A stretch of 64,000 bases of DNA from UMGS1370 sp046957575 (GTDB lineage Bacteria; Bacillota; Clostridia; Lachnospirales; Lachnospiraceae): contig JBKUOG010000016.1 in NCBI GenBank assembly GCA_046957575.1, positions 1 to 64,000 on the forward strand. Direction: 5' to 3'. A program made the translations under genes and the position numbers. Below are positions 1-8,030 of this stretch, one piece after another; the first letter of the stretch is position 1, and the number at the start of each line of letters is the position of its first letter. A model generated the notes under the pieces. It worked only from the letters and a program-made list of their open reading frames with translations, was not told the DNA's origin and ran no database searches.

Positions 1-21
1 TTATCATAGAAGACCTTTTAA

Positions 22-480
22 ATCTTTATTTACAGAAAAACTTTCATAGACTCGGTTACCGGCAGCCCTGATGCGCCCCAGTTAAGCGGTCTTGTCAAGT
101 TTTATGATACCCCTTACGGCGGCGTCCTCATAGAAGCCGAGCTGTTTGGCCTCCCTAATATCCGCTCTGCCGGTTCTTCTGATTTTTATGCAATGCATAT
201 CCATGAACACGGAGACTGTTCCCAGCATTTTATGAAAGCAGGGCCTCACTACAATCCTTCCGGGCAGCCCCACCCCATGCATGCCGGAGATCTGCTCCCC
301 CTCCTGGCTAATCAGGGCTATGCCTGGGAATCCTTTTACGACAAACGGTTCCGGGTTGCCGATATTCTAAACCGCTCTGTCATTATTCACCAGCATCGGG
401 ATGATTTTACCTCCCAGCCATCCGGTGATTCCGGCATTATGATTGGCTGCGGCGTTATCCAACAAACGGAAACAGCCTAA
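22..480 (+). pseudogene. Cu/Zn superoxide dismutase-family frame without a normal start
   Basis: The frame reads as a SodC-family beta-barrel protein. It has a metal-site motif HIHEHGDC, then HYNPSGQPHPMHAGD, and ends with DDFTSQPSGDSG and GCGVI, the usual family C-terminus. The enzyme family dismutates superoxide. Recognisable similarity begins near base 64 (SPDAPQLSG), but the frame is closed by a stop at 19-21 and holds no ATG, GTG or TTG before the ATG at 193. Starting at 193 would delete the first strands. The gene may be 5'-truncated or frameshifted, or it may use a rare start. Family assignment is solid; functionality is doubtful. Confidence 0.6.
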
Positions 481-483
481 AAA

Positions 484-525
484 AGAGAGACAATATGGCT
501 GAATCTTAGTCCATATTGTCTCTCT
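484..525 (-). terminator. Rho-independent terminator between SOD-like gene and spoVT
   Basis: Perfect 15-bp inverted repeat (AGAGAGACAATATGG at 484-498, its complement at 511-525) with a 12-nt loop. On the minus strand it is followed by a run of six T, so it should end the spoVT transcript. The stem could also slow transcripts from the plus-strand SOD-like frame, but no T-run follows on that side. Confidence 0.85.
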
Positions 526-538
526 CTGTGTAAAAGGA

Positions 539-1087
539 TCAGCTTTCCATCTGTCTTCCTAAAAAACCTGCTGCCGTCACTGCCAGTTTCATCTCCATAT
601 CGCCAAACCGCGCTCTCGGTTCCCGGCTTAAAATAATGACCGCTCCAATGGCATCTCCTTCGCAGATAATCGGAGCAATTACCTGAGCCGTAATTCCTTC
701 CATTAGTTCTGACGTCAAAGAGGTAAATCCTTTGTCATCTTTTCCTGCCATAACAGGCGTTCTCTCCTGGATTACGCTTTCCAACTGAGGACTGATTGGT
801 TTCTGCAGCAGTTCTTTCTTCGCCCCTCCTGCTGCTGCCACGACCTGGTCCCTGTCGGTAATGCAGACCATCATCCCTGTTGATTGTGCCATCGCATCTG
901 CATACTGGCCGGCAAACGCGGTTAATTCAACCATAGGGGAGTATTTTTTCAAAATGATCTCGCCTTCTCTGTCAGTAAAAATTTCCAGCGGTGTCCCTTC
1001 TCTCAACCGGAGAGTTCTGCGGATCTCTTTCGGAATTACTACACGTCCCAAATCGTCGATTCTTCTTACAATGCCTGTAGCTTTCAT
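539..1087 (-). CDS. spoVT: SpoVT-type AbrB/GAF transcriptional regulator, copy 1
   Basis: 182 residues, the usual SpoVT length. Residues 1-50 form an AbrB/SpoVT swapped-hairpin DNA-binding domain (MKATGIVRRIDDLGRVVIPK), and the remainder is the GAF-like sensor domain. In Bacillus, SpoVT tunes sigma-G-dependent forespore genes. A ribosome site (AAGGAGAAG) precedes the ATG. A paralogue at 16571-17119 is identical over the first 89 residues and differs at 13 positions in total, all in the GAF half, while the DNA carries many synonymous differences. The copies therefore look like old paralogues. This copy lacks the sigma-G-like promoter seen before copy 2. The gene is monocistronic. Confidence 0.9.
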   Translation of the reverse strand: MKATGIVRRIDDLGRVVIPKEIRRTLRLREGTPLEIFTDREGEIILKKYSPMVELTAFAGQYADAMAQSTGMMVCITDRDQVVAAAGGAKKELLQKPISPQLESVIQERTPVMAGKDDKGFTSLTSELMEGITAQVIAPIICEGDAIGAVIILSREPRARFGDMEMKLAVTAAGFLGRQMES

Positions 1088-1253
1088 GTCATCTTCTCCT
1101 TATACATGGTTTTACCAATCGCAATCTGTTTCTTACTGTGTGAAAAACTGTAATTTTCTGTTATTAGTATCTCTCATTTTTTATAAATTATGAGTTGTTT
1201 TACCACTTTTGAAGACATTTATTGAAAGCCTGCTTTCCGCTTGCTGTTATCTC

Positions 1254-2708
1254 TTATCCATTTTTCCCTAAATTTGTATACCCAGATGGTGTTGGCCAAT
1301 GATACCCTCTCTGATTATAAAGTCCAAAATCTGCCTTTTTATGAACTTCTTTGAGCTCAAATCCACAAAACTGCGTTTCCTTCAGCCACTTTAAGTCACA
1401 TCCATAAAAGTTCTCCTTCAAATATTGTTTCATACGAACCAGAACTGCTTGATATTCTTGTTCGCCAACGCAGTCATGAGTTTCTGCCAGGTCTTTTTTT
1501 AGATCAAATAGCTGGAATTTATTTCCACATGGATAATAAATCAGTTTATAGCTCTCCCACCGAATCATTCTCGATGCTTTTTCTCCCTCTCCAATTTCTC
1601 CGTATAGATATGGATGTTCCTGCTGGGATATCAATGAGATTCCCTCTGATGTATCCGGAATAGGAAGTCCACATAAATCCAACAGTGTCGGCATTACATC
1701 TTCTAACTGCGCTAACTTTTTCTCTACTTTTCCTTTCCACTTCATAACTGGATTTCCCGAAAAAATCAGCGGGACTTTTGCAGACTCTTCATAAAACAGT
1801 CTCTTACCTACCATATTATGCCTAAACAGCATATCTCCATGATCACTGACAAATACCAAAATCGTATCCTCTAACATTTTGCTTTCCCGCAAAGTACCTA
1901 TTAAAAGTCGAATTTGATAATCAATATGGGTACATTGAGCAAAAAATGCTCTTCTGGCTCTTATCCGTTCCTTTTCGGAATATTCACTTGCTCCTTCACA
2001 CAGTGCTTTAAAAACAGGGCTATTATCCAGCCAGTCTTCCCCTTGAAGTTCCTCCAGCTCATCTTCCTGATACATCTCTAAAAAAGCCGGAAGGGGCACT
2101 AATGGCGGATGAGGAAACTGATAAGAGCAATAAAAGAAGAAAGGTCTCGTAGGATCTTTTCGCTTTATTTGTTTCATCATTTCCATAGTAACCCAGTTCG
2201 TCGGGTGGCTTCTTTCATCTAAATGCCATGTCCTGGTATAGTATGTATTGTTTCCCATTCCATGAAGGAATTCTTGTCCTGTATATCCATTTTCTCCCAG
2301 CCAAATCTGATAGTCATCCACACACCCCAGCTCATATCGGCCTTCTTCTGTCAAAATAACATCCTCAAAACCAATTCTGTCTCTTTGCGGATAAACATGA
2401 AGTTTTCCCACTGCCATGGTTTGATATCCATTTTCTCGAAAAACTTGAGCCAGTGTTGGTGCATCCGGCATTTTCATTCGATCAGAATATACCCTGTCTC
2501 CATGGCTTTTCGGAGTCATCCCTGTCATTAAACTCCTTCTGGCCGGAATACACACAGGACAATCACTATAGCAATTTTCAAACCATATTCCATTTTCCGC
2601 TAAATAGTCTAATGTAGGCGTCATAAGATCTGTTTTCCCTGCACATCTTAAAAATGTCCCTGGCCATTGATCTGCACTAATCATCAAAACGTTCTTTTTG
2701 GCTTCCAT
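1254..2708 (-). CDS. Sulfatase (formylglycine-dependent, Cys-type)
   Basis: 484 residues of the alkaline-phosphatase/sulfatase superfamily. The maturation motif C-I-P-A-R spans residues 53-57 (C-x-P-x-R), so Cys53 should be converted to formylglycine by an anaerobic sulfatase-maturating enzyme, which is not in this window. A metal-site signature SDHGD lies in the middle of the protein. No signal peptide is visible, implying that sulfate is removed in the cytoplasm after import. It follows the GH28 gene by 13 bp in the same operon and is the last gene. The partners suggest a sulfated uronic-acid oligosaccharide, but the substrate cannot be read from the sequence. Confidence 0.9.
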   Translation of the reverse strand: MEAKKNVLMISADQWPGTFLRCAGKTDLMTPTLDYLAENGIWFENCYSDCPVCIPARRSLMTGMTPKSHGDRVYSDRMKMPDAPTLAQVFRENGYQTMAVGKLHVYPQRDRIGFEDVILTEEGRYELGCVDDYQIWLGENGYTGQEFLHGMGNNTYYTRTWHLDERSHPTNWVTMEMMKQIKRKDPTRPFFFYCSYQFPHPPLVPLPAFLEMYQEDELEELQGEDWLDNSPVFKALCEGASEYSEKERIRARRAFFAQCTHIDYQIRLLIGTLRESKMLEDTILVFVSDHGDMLFRHNMVGKRLFYEESAKVPLIFSGNPVMKWKGKVEKKLAQLEDVMPTLLDLCGLPIPDTSEGISLISQQEHPYLYGEIGEGEKASRMIRWESYKLIYYPCGNKFQLFDLKKDLAETHDCVGEQEYQAVLVRMKQYLKENFYGCDLKWLKETQFCGFELKEVHKKADFGLYNQRGYHWPTPSGYTNLGKNG

Positions 2709-2721
2709 CTTTTTTCAACCT

Positions 2722-3996
2722 CTATTCATCCAATTTTAAACAAAACTCCCTGCTATGCTCGGTAATCTTTGTTTTTTTCACTACATCTTTTAATGAATCT
2801 TCTATAATGAATTTTCCAGAGAGCTGCACATAATCTGCATATCGGCCATATATACAAGGAATTTCGTGTTTATACACATCTCTGGCAGATGGCTGTTCAT
2901 CAAATACGTCTGGCAGATGGAGTCCCTGCTTCCTCCAAACTATTTCTATATCCTGAAATCGAATATGTTCAATTGGTGCATACTCTTCTCCGCCAATAAA
3001 TATGCAGGATTCTGATGTGATACGAATATGATCCATCTGAATATGATGTATTTTTCCTGGTATCTTATCCCCATCTTTTCTTTTTGTAGCAGAAATAAAA
3101 ATAGGTTCTCCTTTTCCCCACCATCTGGGTGCAAAGCTCCTTTGAGGACAGTCTGCGTATCGTTTAGTATTTCCCATAATATGATGAATATAAATATCCG
3201 AAATTGTTCCTCCGTCTCTGGACCATATTCCAACTGCCCTGGAACAATCTTTTATAATACAGTCGCTCATTATTATCCGACGAATATTTCCCCATGTCTC
3301 TGTGCCGATTTTCAAAGCAGAGTCTCTGGAATGAAGGACACAGCCCTTAATCATAATATTTTCACAGTCTCCGTATTTTTCATGCATACTTTTGGTTGCC
3401 TTAACTACAATACTGTCGTCTCCAGACTCTATAAAACAGTTTTGAATCACTACATTTTGACAGCAATCCGGATCAATCCCATCATTATTTGGTCCTCTGT
3501 CATTATTAAGAATTCTGATTCCATCTATTAATACATTTTTGCAGCCAGCCATGTGAAGCGTCCAAAAGGCAGCGTCATAAAATGTAATGTTTCTCACTGT
3601 GAGATTTTCAATATTTTCAAAAAAACTAGTTCTGGGTCTATCTCCTGTTACATTGAGAGGACATTCTCCATAACCTCCATCTGCGCCATCCTCTTCAAAT
3701 CGAAGTCTCCCTTGTCCATCAATTCTGCCTTCTCCAGAAATTGTAATGTTTTTTTCATTATTGGCATATAAAAAATATCCGGTATTTTCTCCCAGATCCG
3801 ATATCAGTTCTGCGCCTTGTTCTAAGTATAATTCTATATTAGACCTCAATCTTAAAAAACCAGACAAAAATCGACCGGCAGGTACATAAACTCTACCTCC
3901 ATTCTCACTGCAGTCATCAATTGCCTTTTGTATAGCACACGCAGAATTAACTCTCCCGCTCTTATCTGCACCATAGTCTAGAATGTTAAAAACCAT
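2722..3996 (-). CDS. Glycoside hydrolase family 28 (polygalacturonase-like)
   Basis: 424 residues of right-handed beta-helix. GH28 hallmarks are PNNDGIDPD at 169-177, SGDDS at 191-195 (the catalytic Asp pair) and a downstream DSALKIGTE segment. The family hydrolyses galacturonic acid linkages in pectin and rhamnogalacturonan. The absence of a signal peptide points to exo-action on imported oligosaccharides. The start has RBS GAGAGG. It lies between an unrecognised 210-residue protein and a sulfatase in an operon with a CUT1 ABC importer. Exact linkage specificity is unknown. Confidence 0.9.
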   Translation of the reverse strand: MVFNILDYGADKSGRVNSACAIQKAIDDCSENGGRVYVPAGRFLSGFLRLRSNIELYLEQGAELISDLGENTGYFLYANNEKNITISGEGRIDGQGRLRFEEDGADGGYGECPLNVTGDRPRTSFFENIENLTVRNITFYDAAFWTLHMAGCKNVLIDGIRILNNDRGPNNDGIDPDCCQNVVIQNCFIESGDDSIVVKATKSMHEKYGDCENIMIKGCVLHSRDSALKIGTETWGNIRRIIMSDCIIKDCSRAVGIWSRDGGTISDIYIHHIMGNTKRYADCPQRSFAPRWWGKGEPIFISATKRKDGDKIPGKIHHIQMDHIRITSESCIFIGGEEYAPIEHIRFQDIEIVWRKQGLHLPDVFDEQPSARDVYKHEIPCIYGRYADYVQLSGKFIIEDSLKDVVKKTKITEHSREFCLKLDE

Positions 3997-4018
3997 TTGG
4001 TTACCTCTCTTTACCTGC

Positions 4019-4651
4019 TTACAATAATTGTTCCATTATGCAAAAATTTTTACCACCAGTTTTATTCCTGCAAAAATGGGATTTTGGATCACTGCTAAGC
4101 CATCCATCTATTATCACTGATGATTCAGATGTTCTACGGATATTTACCATCTTTTTAGGCTCTTCAAAGTAAGAAAACAAAATATTTTCATGAAGTGAAA
4201 TAAACTGATACTGATCTCCGCAAAGCAATCCCTCTTCAACTAACGCTTTATGCCAGTATACATAAGAATCCCACTTTTCTTTTTTTAGAAAAGCAATTCT
4301 TCCTACTTGCTTTTTCCCGCTTCTTTCAGACCGCCATTCTTCCTTATCTATGGGAATGCTGTGATAATAAATCGGATACATATACGCCCATTTTCGCTTT
4401 TCTTCCTCCTCAGGCCAATCTTCCAGAAAAGGACTCAATTCGACTAAAAAGTTTTCTGGCTGAGGGAAATCTCCCTCAGCCTCACAATATAGAAAACACA
4501 TATTTTGAAAGCGATACAGGGATACCTGCAGAAGTCTTCCCGCTTTCATAAAATTTTCCACCTCATTTTTTGTCTTTACTAATGCCTGTTTTAATTTTTC
4601 TTCGTCTACCTTAGTTTGTAAGCACCCTCTGTACTCTCTTCGGCAAATCAT
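4019..4651 (-). CDS. Unrecognised protein of glycan locus, possible RhaM-like fold
   Basis: 210 residues when started at the ATG overlapping the permease stop (ATGA); a longer upstream frame would overlap the permease by about 110 bp and is unlikely. Residues 145-200, with runs such as VYWHKALVEEGL and QYQFISLHENILFSYFE, vaguely resemble the L-rhamnose mutarotase ferredoxin-like fold. That is only an impression. No signal peptide or membrane segment. Translational coupling to the permease and position before GH28 suggest a role in handling the imported sugar. Confidence 0.55.
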   Translation of the reverse strand: MICRREYRGCLQTKVDEEKLKQALVKTKNEVENFMKAGRLLQVSLYRFQNMCFLYCEAEGDFPQPENFLVELSPFLEDWPEEEEKRKWAYMYPIYYHSIPIDKEEWRSERSGKKQVGRIAFLKKEKWDSYVYWHKALVEEGLLCGDQYQFISLHENILFSYFEEPKKMVNIRRTSESSVIIDGWLSSDPKSHFCRNKTGGKNFCIMEQLL

Positions 4652-5487
4652 CCTTTTACTCCTCCAGCTGTAATTCCCTCTACAAAATACTTTTGAGCAA
4701 AAAAGTATAAAAGAGTTGGTGGAATCATAGATAAAAAGGACATACTCAACACCTGATTCCACTGAGTAACCGCTCCTGTTCCATCTATGGACATTTTTAA
4801 AGCTAATGATAATGTATAGTTCTTTACGCTGCTAATATAAATCAAATTATTAAAGTAGTCATTCCATCTCCACAGAAATTGAAAAATCGTTACAGAAAAA
4901 ATAGCCGGTTTCATCAGCGGAAATAAAATTTTTACATACGTAGTAAAAGGATTGCAGCCATCTACACAAGCAGACTCATCTAATTCTTTCGGAATCCCTC
5001 TTAAAAACTGGACTTGCATAAAGATAAAAAACGGATAACACGCCAACAGTCCAGGCATCCAAAATGGAAGGTATGTATCTACCCAGCCTAATTTATTAAA
5101 AAGTACGTATCTCGGAATAATAATAACGGAATCCGGAAGCATTAGAGTAGATAACATCAACAAGAACAATATCTTTTTTCCTGGAAAACGAAATCTGGCA
5201 AAGCCATAAGAGACAATTCCTGTGGAAACAACTGTAAAAAGAACTGTCGGAATTACCATTATAAAAGTATTCAGATAAAATCTAGTGTAAGTAAATTGTC
5301 CGCTTCCTTTCCAGCCTTTTGAAATTCCATCTGTCAAAAATTCTTTTGGAAAAAGAGACAGGCTGCCAAACAATTCCTGATTTGATTTAAAGGTCGCAAA
5401 AAACAACCATACCAGTGGGTAAATCATTAAAACACCCACACAAATCAAAATAAAATACGCACCTATTTTATATTCTTTCTTTTTCAT
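4648..5487 (-). CDS. Sugar ABC transporter permease (CUT1, MalG/UgpE type)
   Basis: 279 residues with six predicted membrane segments and the CUT1 EAA-loop near residue 185 (DESACVDGCNPFTTYVKILF). A TTG one codon upstream is possible, but the ATG overlapping the previous stop (TGATG) has RBS GGAGGGG at good spacing. It pairs with the upstream permease to form the membrane channel. No ATPase is encoded nearby, as is common for CUT1 importers that share an MsmX-type ATPase. Confidence 0.93.
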   Translation of the reverse strand: MKKKEYKIGAYFILICVGVLMIYPLVWLFFATFKSNQELFGSLSLFPKEFLTDGISKGWKGSGQFTYTRFYLNTFIMVIPTVLFTVVSTGIVSYGFARFRFPGKKILFLLMLSTLMLPDSVIIIPRYVLFNKLGWVDTYLPFWMPGLLACYPFFIFMQVQFLRGIPKELDESACVDGCNPFTTYVKILFPLMKPAIFSVTIFQFLWRWNDYFNNLIYISSVKNYTLSLALKMSIDGTGAVTQWNQVLSMSFLSMIPPTLLYFFAQKYFVEGITAGGVKG

Positions 5488-6413
5488 CAATCTGCCCCTC
5501 CGTCATTATAAAATACCCAGGCATCCGAACTCTTAAAGAGCAGTGATGTAACCAATAGCACTACTAAAAACAGTATCCAAGAAGTTGCTGACGCATAACC
5601 CATTTTTAATGTCGAAAATGCATCCTCATAAATCTTTAATCCCATAAGATACGTACCATGATTAGGACCTCCATTTGTAATAACGGATACTGCCGTAAAC
5701 TCCTGCAGTGCATTAATCGTCTGCATCATAAAATTGAACAAAATAATCGGAGATATCATCGGAAGTGTAATGGAAAAAAATTGACGTACCTTCGATGCAC
5801 CATCTACTGAAGCTGCTTCATACAAGTCTTGCGGTACATTTTTTAATCCTGCTAAGAACAAAACCATAGAAGATCCAAACTGCCATACTACCAGAAGACT
5901 GATCGTAAGAAGCGCGGTATCCGGCATTCCCAGCCAGTTAATTGCCGGTATGCCAAGAATCCCCAGGAAACGGTTTACGATTCCTTCTTTCATAAACATA
6001 AATTTCCATAATATGGATACCGCTACGCTTCCGCCCATAATACTAGGCAAATAATAAATTGTTCGGAATACATTAATGCATTTCAGTCTCATGTTAAGAA
6101 GCATCGCAATAAATAATGCAAACAGCAATTTCATCGGCACTGTCATAAGAGCATATTTAATAGTCAATGTAAATGATTTCCAAAAATAACGATCCTTGGT
6201 AAACAGATCTGCATAGTTCTGAGTTCCAATCCATTTTCCATCTGATAAAATAGAAAAATCAGTGAAGGAATAATATAGGGACTGCAGCAGCGGATACAGC
6301 TGCAGTCCAAAAAACCCAAGAAGCCAGGGACTAATAAATAAAATTCCCCACTTATAATTACGCGGATATTTTCTTATTCCTCTACGGACATGATTTTGTT
6401 TTAACTTCTCCAT
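5487..6413 (-). CDS. Sugar ABC transporter permease (CUT1, MalF/UgpA type)
   Basis: 308 residues and about six membrane segments, with the EAA motif YEAASVDGASKVRQFFSITL followed by P-M-I-S-P. The N-terminus is cytoplasmic and basic. It is the first permease after the binding protein (29-bp gap) and its stop codon overlaps the start of the second permease. Together with 6443-7786 and 4648-5487 it makes an oligosaccharide importer. Confidence 0.93.
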   Translation of the reverse strand: MEKLKQNHVRRGIRKYPRNYKWGILFISPWLLGFFGLQLYPLLQSLYYSFTDFSILSDGKWIGTQNYADLFTKDRYFWKSFTLTIKYALMTVPMKLLFALFIAMLLNMRLKCINVFRTIYYLPSIMGGSVAVSILWKFMFMKEGIVNRFLGILGIPAINWLGMPDTALLTISLLVVWQFGSSMVLFLAGLKNVPQDLYEAASVDGASKVRQFFSITLPMISPIILFNFMMQTINALQEFTAVSVITNGGPNHGTYLMGLKIYEDAFSTLKMGYASATSWILFLVVLLVTSLLFKSSDAWVFYNDGGAD

Positions 6414-6442
6414 ATCTGCAATCTCCCTGGTTCAAATTTCGA

Positions 6443-7786
6443 TCAGCCTTTCAATTCAGAAAGAATCTCCTGATACTGGCTTACAATTTCTTCTGCTGCC
6501 TCTTTTGGGGTAATATCTTGATAAATTACCTCCTGCAAAATATCTTTTCTAACGGTTTCCAACTCTGTATTGCTGCTGATTGCATTAATCGTCATAGAAT
6601 CCGGCTGTGCAATTTCAATCGCTTTTTTAAGTGTAGCATCTACCTCTCCTTTTTCTTCCAGAGCTGAAATCGCCGTTGAAGTCGAATTATACCCATAAGA
6701 ATCCTTGATAATGAATGCCGCTTCTGGATCATTTAATAAATAATCTACAAATTTTGCAGCTTCTTCTTTTGCCAAAGAATTGTCATTGATACAAAAACCA
6801 GTATTTCCTGCAAAATCTACGCCGCTGCATTTTGCATCCGCATTTCTTGGAATCGGAAGAACATCCAGTTCTGAAGATACAGAAGCTTTATATTTTGCCA
6901 ATCCTCCAGTAATATCTAGCAGAAGGCCAATCTGGCCATTTACCCATTTAGTATTTTGATCCATCTGACCAGCAAATACAGCGCCTTCTCCAAACGGTTC
7001 CAGCGTATTCGTATTGTACAAATCTAATACCAGCCCAAATGCATCTTCCATTTGTTCCTGTGTAAAATTCAGTTCATAAGTTTCTTCATTTACCAAGCTT
7101 CCTCCTGTCATCTGGCCAATATAGGCAGGAATAATCAAACGGTTTAAGACATCAATATCGGCTGTCATCAGGTATGCATTATCGTCCTGTTCGTGAATGG
7201 ATTGTCCTAACTCCATAAATTCATCCCAAGTATAGGTTTTATCTAGTTCTACGCCATACTTTGATGCAAAATCTTTATTAACATACATAACCTGCCCCGT
7301 AACCGTACATGGGAATAAAACTGCCTCATCTTTATACATTCCCGATTTTTCTAAAAGGCCTTCTGCCAATGTAGATGTATCAATCGGAAGTTGTCCTAAA
7401 TCTGCCAGATAGTGTTTTGCTCCTTGTACATCTGCCAGCCATTCTCTTTTAAACAGCATAACATCTGGGGCTGTACCACTGGATAAAGTCGTCATCATCT
7501 TCTCATAATATCCATCGTAGCCTTGATATTCTCCTTCTACAATAACGCCTGGATTTTTTTCCTGATATTTCTCAATAGCCTCCAGCATCGCCTGATGTCT
7601 GGTATCTCCGCCCCACCAGGAACATCTGATTGTAACTGGCTCTCCTTCTGTTTCTGCTGTTTCTTTCTTTTGTGTCTCTTCTTGTACCGAAGTATCCGTC
7701 TGTGCATTTTCGCTGCTTCCGCATCCAGCCAGTGTGCTTGCTGCTATCACTCCTGCTGCTGTTAATACCGCCCATTTTTTTCTCAT
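6443..7786 (-). CDS. Extracellular sugar-binding lipoprotein of ABC importer
   Basis: 447 residues of the family 1 solute-binding type. The signal peptide ends in lipobox L-A-G-C with Cys22 as the lipid anchor, followed by a Ser/Thr/Glu-rich linker and the two-lobed binding fold. RBS GGGGG precedes the ATG. It is the first gene of the importer operon and lies directly downstream of the YesM/YesN-type pair, which probably controls it. Ligand unknown; GH28 and sulfatase in the operon suggest an acidic, possibly sulfated pectic oligosaccharide. Confidence 0.92.
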   Translation of the reverse strand: MRKKWAVLTAAGVIAASTLAGCGSSENAQTDTSVQEETQKKETAETEGEPVTIRCSWWGGDTRHQAMLEAIEKYQEKNPGVIVEGEYQGYDGYYEKMMTTLSSGTAPDVMLFKREWLADVQGAKHYLADLGQLPIDTSTLAEGLLEKSGMYKDEAVLFPCTVTGQVMYVNKDFASKYGVELDKTYTWDEFMELGQSIHEQDDNAYLMTADIDVLNRLIIPAYIGQMTGGSLVNEETYELNFTQEQMEDAFGLVLDLYNTNTLEPFGEGAVFAGQMDQNTKWVNGQIGLLLDITGGLAKYKASVSSELDVLPIPRNADAKCSGVDFAGNTGFCINDNSLAKEEAAKFVDYLLNDPEAAFIIKDSYGYNSTSTAISALEEKGEVDATLKKAIEIAQPDSMTINAISSNTELETVRKDILQEVIYQDITPKEAAEEIVSQYQEILSELKG

Positions 7787-7824
7787 AAATAATATCCCCC
7801 TTTTCTATAGCTAGGATCTCTTGA

Positions 7825-7858
7825 TGTATTCACTATAACAAATTTCCAATTTTCTTGG
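7825..7858 (-). promoter_or_regulatory. Putative promoter of the GH28/sulfatase ABC operon
   Basis: On the minus strand a -10-like TATAGT runs into GAATACA (7825-7837). The same 13 bases occur before the second sugar-binding-protein operon at 52559-52571. Just upstream is an inverted repeat CCAA-N5-TTGG at 7846-7858. No good -35 box is seen, consistent with activator dependence on the neighbouring AraC-type response regulator (inference). Confidence 0.5.
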
Positions 7859-7939
7859 TACATACTGGATTTTTATTTACATATCTTAATTTTCTATCAT
7901 TTCTTTAAATCTATCATTTCTTTAGGTTTTATGAAACAA

Positions 7940-7989
7940 AAACAACACAACAAGACACTGCCTCTCTTCCATGTCCTATTGCGTTGTTT
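7940..7989 (-). terminator. Terminator after histidine kinase gene
   Basis: Eleven-base arms at 7940-7950 and 7979-7989 pair with a single mismatch. On the minus strand the stem runs straight into TTTTTG. It separates the regulatory gene pair from the ABC operon promoter. Confidence 0.6.
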
Positions 7990-8030
7990 TACTTACTGAC
8001 ATTCTTTACTCAACTTGTGAATTGTTTGAA

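Noticed and set aside
4652..4762. N-terminal extension of the 210-residue protein into the permease gene
   Set aside because: It would overlap the permease by over 100 bp, while an ATGA-coupled start fits the operon pattern.
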